Source: Bacillaceae bacterium UBA7792 (lineage in GTDB: Bacteria > Bacillota > Bacilli > Bacillales > Cytobacillaceae). Taken from it: DNA of 8,994 nt. Location of the stretch: positions 1 to 8,994 of the forward strand of contig DLCS01000105.1 in assembly GCA_002480735.1 (NCBI GenBank), read 5' to 3'. The number at the start of each line of letters is the position of its first letter. Positions within the stretch are counted from its first letter, which is position 1. The notes beneath the pieces were generated by a model. It had not been told where the DNA came from and did no database searches. It saw only the letters and a list, made by a program, of their open reading frames with translations. Both the position numbers and the translations under genes were made by a program. Below, piece by piece: positions 1 to 5,789 of the stretch.

Positions 1-66
1 GATCTATCTCCAATGATATCAATTTGCATAATCTGTACTCCTTTTAAAAGCAATCTTTATAAAGAT

Positions 67-72
67 GGGAGG
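67..72 (+). promoter_or_regulatory. Ribosome binding site of the antiporter gene
   Basis: GGGAGG lies seven bases before ATG 80 and decides this start. The upstream 66 bases hold no convincing sigma-A promoter: a TATAAA at 58-63 has no -35 at proper distance. The gene may therefore be read from a promoter outside the window. Confidence 0.7.
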
Positions 73-79
73 AATGTGA

Positions 80-1939
80 ATGGAAGAACACGGTGTATCC
101 GTCGCATCCTTAGTTATTGTAATCGTAATTGCCTTTTTAACTCCAATTTTACTCCATCGATTTCGATTAAATTTCATTCCCGTTGTCGTCGCTGAAATCC
201 TGATGGGATTAATCATTGGCAAGAGTGGTTTTGATCTTGTCCGCGAGGATATGTGGTTAGAGACCCTCTCCACCCTCGGATTCATTTTCTTAATGTTTCT
301 TAGCGGCCTGGAAATTGACTTTTCCGCCTTCTCGAAACAGAAAAAGGGCTCACGCTCTAGCACAAAATCCGAGCCAAATAGCTTTTTTGTTGCTACGACT
401 GTCTTTATCGGGATTTTCATTGTGTCCTATGGGCTCTCCTATTTATTTGTTTTGGCGGGATTCATCGATAATGCGTTGCTTATGACATTGATTATTTCGA
501 CGATTTCTTTAGGTGTCGTAGTTCCAACCTTAAAGGAATCCCATTTAATGAAAACAAACATTGGTCAGATCATTCTTTTGATTGCAGTCATTGCTGATTT
601 AGTCACCATGATTTTACTTGCAGTCTTTGTTTCATTATATGACGGTGGGGAAGGAAATACTTGGTTATTGCTCGTTCTTTTTGCGGCAGGGATTTTGTTG
701 TATTTCGTTGGCAGAAGATACAAGCGGAATAAATTTATCGAAGCGATGTCCACAGGCACCATCCAGATTGGAACCCGCGCTGTTTTTACGTTAATCATTG
801 TCTTAGTTGCCATCTCGGAAACAGTGGGTGCAGAAAATATTCTTGGTGCCTTTATGGCAGGCGTATTGGTTTCATTGCTTGCACCTGACCAGGAGCTCGT
901 TCATAAGCTAGATTCATTTGGCTATGGATTCTTGATCCCGATCTTTTTTGTGATGGTCGGGGTTGACTTGGATATATGGAAGCTATTTGGGGATCCGAAA
1001 TTGCTTCTGCTCATCCCTTTATTATTAGTAGCTCTTTTTATCTCAAAATTAATCCCAATTACCGTACTAAGATTTTGGTTTGATCTGCGGACTGTTTTGG
1101 CATCGGGAATTTTATTGACCTCGACCCTATCCTTAGTCATTGCTGCGGCGACCATCGGGGAGCGGATGGGAGTCATCTCCTCAGGGATGAGTGGGACAGT
1201 GATTCTAGTAGCTGTTATTACCTGTGTGGTCACTCCTGTCATATTTAAGAACTTGCTGCCTAAGGAAAATCTAGTAGAGAAGCAGGTCAAGATTGCGTTC
1301 GTAGGGGCCAATCAGTTAACATTGCCTCTGTCTAGAGAGCTGAAGTCTTCTCTCTATCAAACATCGATCTATCACACGAAACAATCGAAGGTAGACACGA
1401 GCTTTGCCGATTCCTTATTTGAAATACAGGAAATCGATCATTTTTCAATAGAGGCATTAGCTGACACTGAGGTTTTTTCATCTGATATTGTTGTCGTTTC
1501 TACAGGGGATGATGAGCAAAATGCAACCCTTGCCATTGCTGTGAAGGAAGAAGGGGTAGAACGGGTCATTGTGCGTATTGAAAGTCCGGATTTAGAGGAG
1601 GGCTTACGTGAGGAAGGGGTGGAGGTTTATTCCGTCTTTAATTCTTCAAAGGCGCTCCTTAGAGCTTTGATTGAGTCACCGAAGGTATTGAGTATCTTAA
1701 CAAACCAGGAAAATGCCCTTTATGAAATTCTCCTATTGAATGATCATTTTGATGGAATGAAATTAAGGATTTTTCCGTTTACTGGAGATGTTATCTTTGT
1801 TCGGATTTTCCGTGGCAAGGATTCGATTGTACCCCATGGGGATACCGAGCTTCAGCTTAATGATCGCTTAATCGTCACTGGGACAAAGGAATATGTTGAC
1901 GACCTAAAGCGGGAGCTTGAATTTTGTGAGTGGTGTTAA
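80..1939 (+). CDS. yjbQ: CPA2-family cation/proton antiporter with C-terminal RCK (TrkA-N/TrkA-C) domain, YjbQ-like
   Basis: Predicted monovalent cation:proton antiporter of the inner membrane, 619 aa, close to what I recall for B. subtilis YjbQ. Residues ~5-395 are almost continuous hydrophobic helices with short loops, as in the Na+/H+ exchanger fold. Asp173 lies inside a membrane helix (IADLVT) and is a candidate ion-binding acid; a GAFMAGV segment typical of CPA2 proteins follows. From Lys404 a soluble Rossmann-like RCK-N domain begins (KIAFVGANQ), then a TrkA-C-like beta-rich end with the usual 'GDTELQLNDRLIVTGT' pattern. The start is ATG 80, with GGGAGG at 67-72, seven bases upstream. 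The glycine loop of the RCK domain is degenerate (GANQLT rather than GxGxxG), so control by NAD(H) is doubtful. The transported ion (K+ or Na+) cannot be read from sequence. Its own terminator follows. The family call is strong; the symbol rests on similarity plus neighbouring fabI/cotO synteny. Confidence 0.88.
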   Translation: MEEHGVSVASLVIVIVIAFLTPILLHRFRLNFIPVVVAEILMGLIIGKSGFDLVREDMWLETLSTLGFIFLMFLSGLEIDFSAFSKQKKGSRSSTKSEPNSFFVATTVFIGIFIVSYGLSYLFVLAGFIDNALLMTLIISTISLGVVVPTLKESHLMKTNIGQIILLIAVIADLVTMILLAVFVSLYDGGEGNTWLLLVLFAAGILLYFVGRRYKRNKFIEAMSTGTIQIGTRAVFTLIIVLVAISETVGAENILGAFMAGVLVSLLAPDQELVHKLDSFGYGFLIPIFFVMVGVDLDIWKLFGDPKLLLLIPLLLVALFISKLIPITVLRFWFDLRTVLASGILLTSTLSLVIAAATIGERMGVISSGMSGTVILVAVITCVVTPVIFKNLLPKENLVEKQVKIAFVGANQLTLPLSRELKSSLYQTSIYHTKQSKVDTSFADSLFEIQEIDHFSIEALADTEVFSSDIVVVSTGDDEQNATLAIAVKEEGVERVIVRIESPDLEEGLREEGVEVYSVFNSSKALLRALIESPKVLSILTNQENALYEILLLNDHFDGMKLRIFPFTGDVIFVRIFRGKDSIVPHGDTELQLNDRLIVTGTKEYVDDLKRELEFCEWC

Positions 1940-1977
1940 AGGCAGTAATGCGAGAGTGTTACTGCTTTTCTTTTTTC
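1940..1977 (+). terminator. Rho-independent terminator after the antiporter gene
   Basis: GCAGTAA (1942-1948) pairs with TTACTGC (1959-1965), extended outward by a G-T and an A-T pair, with a 10-base loop. It is followed by T-rich DNA (TTTTCTTTTTTC). It begins directly after the stop codon and separates the antiporter from fabI. Confidence 0.85.
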
Positions 1978-1991
1978 TAAAAATAAGGTAA

Positions 1992-2012
1992 TATTAGTAT
2001 CAGGTACTAATA
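1992..2012 (+). promoter_or_regulatory. FapR operator upstream of fabI
   Basis: A perfect inverted repeat, TATTAGTA - TCAGG - TACTAATA, with TTAGTA half-sites as in the known operator of FapR. FapR is the Bacillus/Staphylococcus repressor of fatty acid and phospholipid synthesis, and malonyl-CoA releases it from DNA. fabI is an established FapR-regulon member. The site covers the -35 region of the fabI promoter, so bound FapR would exclude RNA polymerase. Seen: the palindrome and its position. Inferred: binding by FapR, whose gene is not in the window. Confidence 0.9.
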
Positions 2013-2021
2013 ACTTATAAT
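1995..2021 (+). promoter_or_regulatory. Sigma-A promoter of fabI
   Basis: A consensus -10 TATAAT at 2016-2021 sits 21 bases before the fabI ATG. The -35 is poor: about TTAGTA, 15-16 bases upstream and inside the FapR palindrome. A weak -35 buried in the operator fits a promoter controlled mainly by repressor release. Confidence 0.65.
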
Positions 2022-2041
2022 AAATGTTGGAGGGAAACTAT

Positions 2042-2812
2042 ATGTCTCTTTCTTTAAAGGGAAAAAATATCGTCGTGATGGGTGTTGCCAACAAACGTAG
2101 TATTGCATGGGGGATTGCTCGTTCACTCCATCAAGCCGGTGCCCGCTTGATTTTCACATATGTTGGAGAAAGATTGGAAAAGAGTGTCCGTGAATTAGTG
2201 GAGTCTTTAGAGACGAATAATTCTCTCATACTCTCTTGTGATGTCACAAATGATGAAGAAATCGCCAAATGCTTCAGCAAGATTAAAAATGAGGTTGGTG
2301 TCATTCATGGAGTGGCTCATTGCATCGCATTCGCCAATAAAGAGGAGCTTCAAGGCGAATATATGAATACAACTCGTGATGGATTTCTTTTAGCTCATAA
2401 TATTAGCTCATACTCGCTTACAGCTGTTGCGAAAGAGGCAAGAACCCTTATGACAGAAGGCGGCAGCATTGTGACACTTACGTATTTAGGTGGCGAAAGA
2501 GTAATTAAGAACTATAATATTATGGGAGTGGCAAAGGCTTCATTGGATGCGAGCGTGAAGTATTTGGCCAATGACCTTGGTCCAGAGGGAATTCGTGTCA
2601 ACTCCATTTCAGCTGGTCCAATCCGCACCCTTTCAGCCAAGGGAGTGAGCGATTTTAACTCGATTTTGAAGGAAATTGAGGAACGCTCTCCACTAAGAAG
2701 AACAACGACACCTGAAGAGGTGGGCGATACAGCATTATTCTTATTCAGCGACCTATCAAGAGGAATGACTGGGGAAAATCTTCATGTCGATTCCGGCTTC
2801 CATATTCTATAA
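2042..2812 (+). CDS. fabI: Enoyl-[acyl-carrier-protein] reductase FabI
   Basis: Reduces the trans-2-enoyl-ACP double bond, the last step of each round of type II fatty acid elongation; cytosolic SDR-superfamily tetramer and the target of triclosan-type inhibitors. At 256 aa it matches FabI length. The N-terminal nucleotide-binding segment GVANKRSIAWGIA (14-26) is the FabI variant of the Rossmann glycine motif. The FabI-type active site is present: Tyr148, Tyr158 and Lys165 (Y-x6-K in YNIMGVAK). The end (GENLHVDSGFHI) is also typical. The start is ATG 2042, because GGAGG at 2029-2033 lies eight bases upstream; an in-frame ATG at 2024 would precede that site and is rejected. The gene stands alone between two terminators behind a FapR operator. 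This is the B. subtilis YjbW type. The call is near certain. Confidence 0.97.
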   Translation: MSLSLKGKNIVVMGVANKRSIAWGIARSLHQAGARLIFTYVGERLEKSVRELVESLETNNSLILSCDVTNDEEIAKCFSKIKNEVGVIHGVAHCIAFANKEELQGEYMNTTRDGFLLAHNISSYSLTAVAKEARTLMTEGGSIVTLTYLGGERVIKNYNIMGVAKASLDASVKYLANDLGPEGIRVNSISAGPIRTLSAKGVSDFNSILKEIEERSPLRRTTTPEEVGDTALFLFSDLSRGMTGENLHVDSGFHIL

Positions 2813-2835
2813 TTTTCTTCTTGAATGCAATATCA

Positions 2836-2867
2836 ATACCCCCTTCGCATGAAGGCGGGTATTTTTG
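2836..2867 (+). terminator. Rho-independent terminator of fabI
   Basis: ATACCCCCTTC (2836-2846) pairs with GAAGGCGGGTAT (2851-2862) apart from one bulged G. The loop is GCAT, and T4-5 then G follows. It lies 23 bases after the fabI stop and makes fabI a single-gene transcript. Confidence 0.85.
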
Positions 2868-2894
2868 TATAGCTAAGAATGTCTCATTATTGAA

Positions 2895-2921
2895 ACGAAT
2901 TCCTGCTTCTCGCATACATAT
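2895..2921 (+). promoter_or_regulatory. Possible sigma-K/sigma-E promoter of cotO
   Basis: AC at 2895-2896 is followed after 16 bases by CATACATA at 2913-2920. This resembles the sigma-K pattern (AC, about 17 bases, CATANNNTA) and the sigma-E -10 (CATACANT), but the last positions do not fit either fully. The position is right for a 5' leader of roughly 30 bases before the TTG start of cotO. Inference from pattern and from mother-cell expression of cotO in B. subtilis. Confidence 0.45.
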
Positions 2922-2956
2922 AGATTGAACCAATTGTATGTGGAGGTGCAGCCCTA

Positions 2957-3433
2957 TTGAGCAAGAAACAAATCAAACGTCAACCACTATTATATATTCA
3001 CCAGCCAGAGTTCCAGGTTAACGTAGGGAAAATGCAGGAGACTTTTTCCATCAAGCAGGCTGAAAAAAGTAAGGAAGAAAAACCGAAAAGTGAGCCTAAA
3101 GCGGAAGTAGATCAAGAGCAAGACATCCCAGCGGCCGAAGAGGTTCAAGCAACAATAGAAGAATTTGAAGAGGAGCATTTGGAGAGAAACAAAAAAGGTC
3201 TGCGGAGGCTCAAGTCTTTTCGAGAGATGGATATTGAGGAGAGGCTCGATTATCTCGCCTATTTTCCAAAGAAGCTGCCTCCAGTCCCGTGCCTTTTTCA
3301 AACAAAGACGAAGGAGATTCGTGGAACCTTGATGGAAAAAACAGAGGAGCAAGTGGTTATCAAGCTATTTGATAAGACAGAGATAGCCCTTCCAATCAAT
3401 GATTTGATAGCTATACGGATGATTGGTCTATGA
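2957..3433 (+). CDS. cotO: Spore coat protein CotO (YjbX-like)
   Basis: A spore coat morphogenesis protein made in the mother cell, needed for late outer coat/exosporium assembly in Bacillus. It has 158 aa, shorter than my recollection of B. subtilis CotO (about 230). The N-terminus is basic with a PLLYIHQPEF motif (10-19) characteristic of the family. Residues ~30-75 form a charged Glu/Lys-rich, low-complexity stretch, probably disordered. The C-terminal ~60 residues (from about ERLDYLAYFP) form the conserved part, ending in small beta-strand-like segments (EIRGTLMEKTEEQVVIKLF). Translation starts at TTG 2957: GGAGGTG (2942-2948) is eight bases upstream and the first ATG is 25 codons further in, past the conserved motif. 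Its place between fabI and cotZ is the same as in B. subtilis. The gene converges on cotZ at a shared terminator. Confidence 0.88.
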   Translation: MSKKQIKRQPLLYIHQPEFQVNVGKMQETFSIKQAEKSKEEKPKSEPKAEVDQEQDIPAAEEVQATIEEFEEEHLERNKKGLRRLKSFREMDIEERLDYLAYFPKKLPPVPCLFQTKTKEIRGTLMEKTEEQVVIKLFDKTEIALPINDLIAIRMIGL

Positions 3434-3443
3434 AAGCTCCAAG

Positions 3444-3475
3444 AAAAAAGCCAGTCGTATGAGCGACTGGCCTTT
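3444..3475. terminator. Shared bidirectional terminator between cotO and cotZ
   Basis: Perfect 8-bp stem GCCAGTCG (3450-3457) / CGACTGGC (3464-3471) with a six-base loop. Read on the minus strand it is followed by TTTTTT (complement of A 3444-3449), a strong terminator for cotZ. Read on the plus strand the tail is CTTTCATT, weaker, but it would still end cotO. Confidence 0.85.
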
Positions 3476-3487
3476 CATTATAAGCGG

Positions 3488-3988
3488 TTAGTCTTCACAA
3501 ATGTCTAGGTCAACATCAGCCACACATTGAATGGCACAGAAACAGCTAAGGTCAACCGTGACGCAGTCATTTGTTGCTTCGAAATCATGAACATGACATA
3601 CCTTGCCTAAATCGATGCAGCAATCATTTGTTAAATCCAATGCATCTCCATCACGTTTCTTCGGTTTAATGACACGCAATGTTGCACAGCAATTATCGAA
3701 CACCTCTTCAACACGGAAGAAAATGGATACGCAAGCACAATCATCTTCTCTAAAGAAAGCATGGAATGGAGAACCGTCAGCGGTTTTTAATACGAATACA
3801 CGAGTATCTGCTCTTTGCCTTTTTCCTGGTTTAATTAAAGAACCTAGTGGTTCCTGGAAACAGCTTGTAGGACATTCACAAACTTCTTCGGCTGCATCTT
3901 GGATGTCTTTTATGGCACGAACAACTTCGCAAACACAGTTTCCGCGTCTAGTGGCTAATACGTCGTCGTTCTTTTTTCCACAACCCAT
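3488..3988 (-). CDS. cotZ: Cysteine-rich spore coat/exosporium protein, CotY/CotZ/ExsY family
   Basis: A structural protein of the outer spore layers; family members self-assemble into disulfide-cross-linked lattices (outer coat crust in B. subtilis, exosporium basal layer in B. cereus). It has 166 aa and 18 cysteines by my count (about 11%). Recognisable segments are the MGCGKK start, CVCEVVRAIKDIQDAAEE with CECPTSC just after, IFFRVEEV in the middle, and the diagnostic VDLSCFCAIQC near the C-terminus. ATG 3988 has AAGGAGG (complement of 3997-4003) eight bases upstream. It is read against cotO and away from yjcA. B. subtilis has a cotVWXYZ group here; only one member is present in this window. 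The N-terminus looks more like CotY while the position beside cotO is that of CotZ, so the symbol is a choice between the two. Confidence 0.9.
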   Translation of the reverse strand: MGCGKKNDDVLATRRGNCVCEVVRAIKDIQDAAEEVCECPTSCFQEPLGSLIKPGKRQRADTRVFVLKTADGSPFHAFFREDDCACVSIFFRVEEVFDNCCATLRVIKPKKRDGDALDLTNDCCIDLGKVCHVHDFEATNDCVTVDLSCFCAIQCVADVDLDICED

Positions 3989-4028
3989 TCGTTATTCCTC
4001 CTTATATTTTGAACTCATATTACATTAA

Positions 4029-4056
4029 TAACATATTGCTATAAGGGCTTTTGGGT
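4029..4056 (-). promoter_or_regulatory. Sigma-K-type promoter of cotZ
   Basis: On the minus strand AC (complement of 4055-4056) is followed by exactly 17 bases and then AATATGTTA (complement of 4029-4037). This differs from the sigma-K consensus CATANNNTA at one base. The leader to the ATG would be about 35 bases. It fits late mother-cell synthesis of a coat protein. Confidence 0.65.
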
Positions 4057-4120
4057 AACGGACAATCGCCTTGTTTCCTAAAAATAGGCGGGTTGACTAT
4101 AAGTAAAGGGATTGAATAAA

Positions 4121-4471
4121 ATGGAGATTTCATGGCTGGAGTTTGTCATCCTTTCGTTGGCAAGCTTTCGTTTAACAAGGCTAATTGTATTTGACAAGAT
4201 CACGGAATTCCTGAGGGCTCCCTTCTTTGAGGAGGAAATAGAAGTAGGACCTGATGGAGAAGAAGAAATTTATTATGTTCCAAAAAAAGGGCTGATTACG
4301 AATTTTCTTGGTGAATTGTTAAGCTGCTACTGGTGTACAGGTATATGGGTGACGCTTATACTTTGTCTGTTTTATCTGATGTGGCCTGTTCTTGCGACTC
4401 CTTTCATTCTTGTGCTTGCCGTTGCTGGATGTGCTGCCCTCATTGAGGTAATGGTCCAAAGATTGCTGTAA
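4121..4471 (+). CDS. yjcA: YjcA-like sporulation membrane protein (DUF1360)
   Basis: A DUF1360 protein with no known biochemical activity; B. subtilis YjcA is a sporulation-associated protein of similar length (about 119 aa versus 116 here). The N-terminus SLASFRLTRLIVFDKIT (12-28) and the GELLSCYWCTGIWV segment (64-77) are the family signatures. The latter holds a CxxC pair, Cys69/Cys72, at the edge of the first of two C-terminal membrane helices (~74-91, ~93-111). An acidic loop (FFEEEIEVGPDGEEE) lies between. The start is ATG 4121, with AAAGGG ten bases upstream; the in-frame TTG 4112 would abut the ribosome site. It is divergent from cotZ, as expected for the coat locus. I see no convincing promoter in the shared upstream region on this strand. 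Confidence 0.85.
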   Translation: MEISWLEFVILSLASFRLTRLIVFDKITEFLRAPFFEEEIEVGPDGEEEIYYVPKKGLITNFLGELLSCYWCTGIWVTLILCLFYLMWPVLATPFILVLAVAGCAALIEVMVQRLL

Positions 4472-4501
4472 CAACATAACTTTGAAAAAACTAGTTGTTA
4501 C
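4468..4501. repeat. Inverted repeat overlapping the yjcA stop codon
   Basis: Perfect 8-bp arms GTAACAAC (4468-4475) and GTTGTTAC (4494-4501) separated by 18 bases. The left arm includes the TAA stop of yjcA. No T-run follows, so it is not a standard intrinsic terminator. It could be a weak mRNA hairpin, or chance. Confidence 0.4.
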
Positions 4502-4507
4502 GCATAT

Positions 4508-4535
4508 ACCATGCTTCATATCCTTGCATATTTTA
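4508..4535 (+). promoter_or_regulatory. Sigma-K consensus promoter of the GCGCG peptide gene
   Basis: AC at 4508-4509, exactly 17 bases, then CATATTTTA at 4527-4535. This is a full match to AC-N17-CATANNNTA, the sigma-K consensus of Bacillus. The predicted start point is near 4542, giving a leader of about 45 bases before ATG 4586. Confidence 0.7.
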
Positions 4536-4585
4536 TCATATCGATGGAGATTAGTTGGATTTAAAAAAGATTGGAGCGGAAAGCT

Positions 4586-4684
4586 ATGCCAGATAAAGGG
4601 AAAAATACTGGAGGTAAACTCCAGAAGAAACGTCCTTCTAAAAAGAAAAAAGGCTGTGGCTGCGGGAAAAAGAAGACAAGATAA
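4586..4684 (+). CDS. Small Lys-rich peptide with GCGCG motif, likely spore coat-associated (unrecognised family)
   Basis: I do not recognise this gene from a named family. It encodes 32 residues: 12 Lys and 2 Arg, only one acidic residue, and a GCGCG motif (23-27) with Cys24 and Cys26 embedded between Lys clusters (KKKK before, KKK after). There is no signal peptide or membrane helix. A real gene is supported by GGAG at 4573-4576 nine bases before the ATG, a full sigma-K consensus promoter upstream, and a clean terminator 16 bases after the stop. A longer open frame (4482-4697) overlaps in another reading frame, but the promoter lies inside it, so I regard it as a shadow. The inferred role is a small late coat or cortex-surface peptide that could be cross-linked through cysteines or Lys-dependent transglutaminase, next to a Cys-rich coat gene. 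Function is unknown. Confidence 0.65.
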   Translation: MPDKGKNTGGKLQKKRPSKKKKGCGCGKKKTR

Positions 4685-4700
4685 TCGAAAATCATAAATG

Positions 4701-4734
4701 GATCTGCTTGTGCAAACGGGCAGGTCTTTTTTTC
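4701..4734 (+). terminator. Rho-independent terminator after the GCGCG peptide gene
   Basis: GATCTGCTTGT (4701-4711) pairs with ACGGGCAGGTC (4716-4726), an 11-bp stem with three G-T pairs. It is closed by a GCAA (GNRA) tetraloop and followed by seven Ts. It isolates the small gene from the SpoVA cluster. Confidence 0.88.
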
Positions 4735-4834
4735 TAAATATTGGTAATGGTTAATTTGTGGGAAACATTCATAAATTGAGAAATGTGCTGGAAAAATAAC
4801 TTTGATAGTGAATTTCTTAGAGGAAGGGAAGCCA

Positions 4835-5305
4835 ATGAAGAATGCTCGACTTTTGATAGCTTTGCTAACGCTGGTTTTGGTTGGTGGTTGTAATAATGAT
4901 GGTCCAAAGGAAAGTGGAATGGCGTTAATTCAAACGACAAACCCTTCCGCTGTCACCCTCAATAAGCATACGAGGGAAGAGAGTGATTTGATCGAGGCAA
5001 TTGAAACGGACATCGAGGGTTTTAAGGAACTGTATGATGTTGCGGTCGTTAAAGGAAAGAAAGATATTTTGGTTGCCTATAAGGTTAAGCATTTGCAAAG
5101 ATTTCGCATGAAGCAAATTGAAAAAAAAGTGGTCAAGCACTTAGAAGACAAATACCCAAATGAGAATTTTACCGTCTCCAGTGACTATAAGATATTTCTT
5201 GAAGCTGTTGAATTAGAAAAGAATATGAAGAATCCAAATTATTCTCCCAAAAAAGCAGAGGATAAGCTACAGGAAATCATTAAGCTACAGAAAGAGTTAA
5301 CTTGA
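4835..5305 (+). CDS. YhcN/YlaJ-type sporulation lipoprotein
   Basis: Predicted lipoprotein of 156 aa, likely on the outer face of the spore inner membrane. A short basic N-terminus and hydrophobic stretch end in a lipobox V-G-G-C with the lipidated Cys at residue 19. The mature part is about 138 aa, highly charged. Its pattern (an alpha/beta domain with ILVAYKVKHLQRFRMKQIEKKVVKHLEDKYP) resembles the YhcN/YlaJ sporulation lipoprotein family; the C-terminal ~45 residues are Lys/Glu-rich and helical. The start is ATG 4835 with AGGAAGGG six bases upstream; an in-frame TTG at 4802 is rejected because it precedes that site. It is the first gene of the cluster, with spoVAC starting 13 bases after its stop. 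Lipoproteins of this kind precede spoVAC in the described SpoVA2/spoVA2mob operons. I see no convincing sigma-G promoter in 4735-4834; only a sigma-F-like -10 (GGAAACATT, 4761-4769) without a good -35. Confidence 0.75.
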   Translation: MKNARLLIALLTLVLVGGCNNDGPKESGMALIQTTNPSAVTLNKHTREESDLIEAIETDIEGFKELYDVAVVKGKKDILVAYKVKHLQRFRMKQIEKKVVKHLEDKYPNENFTVSSDYKIFLEAVELEKNMKNPNYSPKKAEDKLQEIIKLQKELT

Positions 5306-5318
5306 AAGGAGCTCATCA

Positions 5319-5789
5319 ATGGGGAATAACAACCAGACACAAAAGGAAAAACAATATCAATCACTGGAAAAGAAGTACGAAACGAAACGCCCCGTGCTTA
5401 AGAACTGTTTGAAAGCATTCCTAGTAGGTGGGCTCTTTTGTCTAGTAGGACAAGCGATTACATATTTCTATATTTATTTCTTTAATTTTACGGAGCAAAC
5501 AGCTGGAAATCCAACAGTTGCGACGATGGTGTTTATTTCAATGCTCCTAACGGGGTTTGGTGTCTATGATCATATTGGTCAATTCGCAGGGGCAGGAAGT
5601 GCGGTTCCTGTGACAGGCTTCGGAAATGCGGTCATTTCGGCTGCCATTGAACATCGAACAGAAGGGTTTGTTCTTGGAGTCGGTGGCAATATGTTTAAGC
5701 TAGCAGGTTCTGTCATTCTCTTTGGGGTCTTTTCCGCCTTTATTGTCGCGCTGATTAAGACACTTCTCATTCAATGGGGGGTTATTTAA
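5319..5789 (+). CDS. spoVAC: Stage V sporulation protein AC (SpoVAC)
   Basis: Integral membrane subunit of the SpoVA channel that moves calcium dipicolinate into the forespore during sporulation and out during germination. SpoVAC of B. subtilis has been described as mechanosensitive. It has 156 aa, about the family length. A charged cytosolic N-terminus (1-30) precedes hydrophobic segments at ~33-56, ~67-88 and ~120-150. The family core is TGFGVYDHIGQFAGAGSAVPVTGFGNAV (~85-112), which recurs in altered form in the downstream SpoVAE and shows the two are paralogues. AAAGGAG at 5305-5311 gives a seven-base spacing to the ATG. It overlaps spoVAD by one base (TAATG), indicating translational coupling. 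Confidence 0.95.
   Translation: MGNNNQTQKEKQYQSLEKKYETKRPVLKNCLKAFLVGGLFCLVGQAITYFYIYFFNFTEQTAGNPTVATMVFISMLLTGFGVYDHIGQFAGAGSAVPVTGFGNAVISAAIEHRTEGFVLGVGGNMFKLAGSVILFGVFSAFIVALIKTLLIQWGVI

Noticed and set aside
1..47. Possible 3' end of an upstream gene (frame 3 is open from the edge to TAA 45-47)
   Set aside because: Fourteen residues without recognisable similarity; not enough to support a partial gene.
922..1311. 129-aa minus-strand open frame inside the antiporter gene (others at 19-420 and 565-813)
   Set aside because: Antisense shadows of a clear membrane-protein gene, with no family features or ribosome sites.
3603..4028. 141-aa open frame on the plus strand opposite cotZ
   Set aside because: It is the antisense shadow of the Cys-rich coat gene, which has family motifs, ribosome site and promoter on the minus strand.
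4067..4090. Small inverted repeat CGCCT / AGGCG between cotZ and yjcA
   Set aside because: Only 5-bp arms with a 14-base loop and no T-run; too likely by chance.
4482..4697. 71-aa open frame overlapping the GCGCG peptide gene in another frame
   Set aside because: It starts at TTG without a ribosome site, and the sigma-K promoter lies inside it. The 32-codon frame fits promoter, ribosome site and terminator better.
4734..4834. Possible sigma-F/sigma-G promoter for the lipoprotein-SpoVA cluster
   Set aside because: GGAAACATT at 4761-4769 matches a sigma-F -10, but no fitting -35 lies 15-16 bases upstream. No GNATR/CATNNTA sigma-G pair was found by eye.
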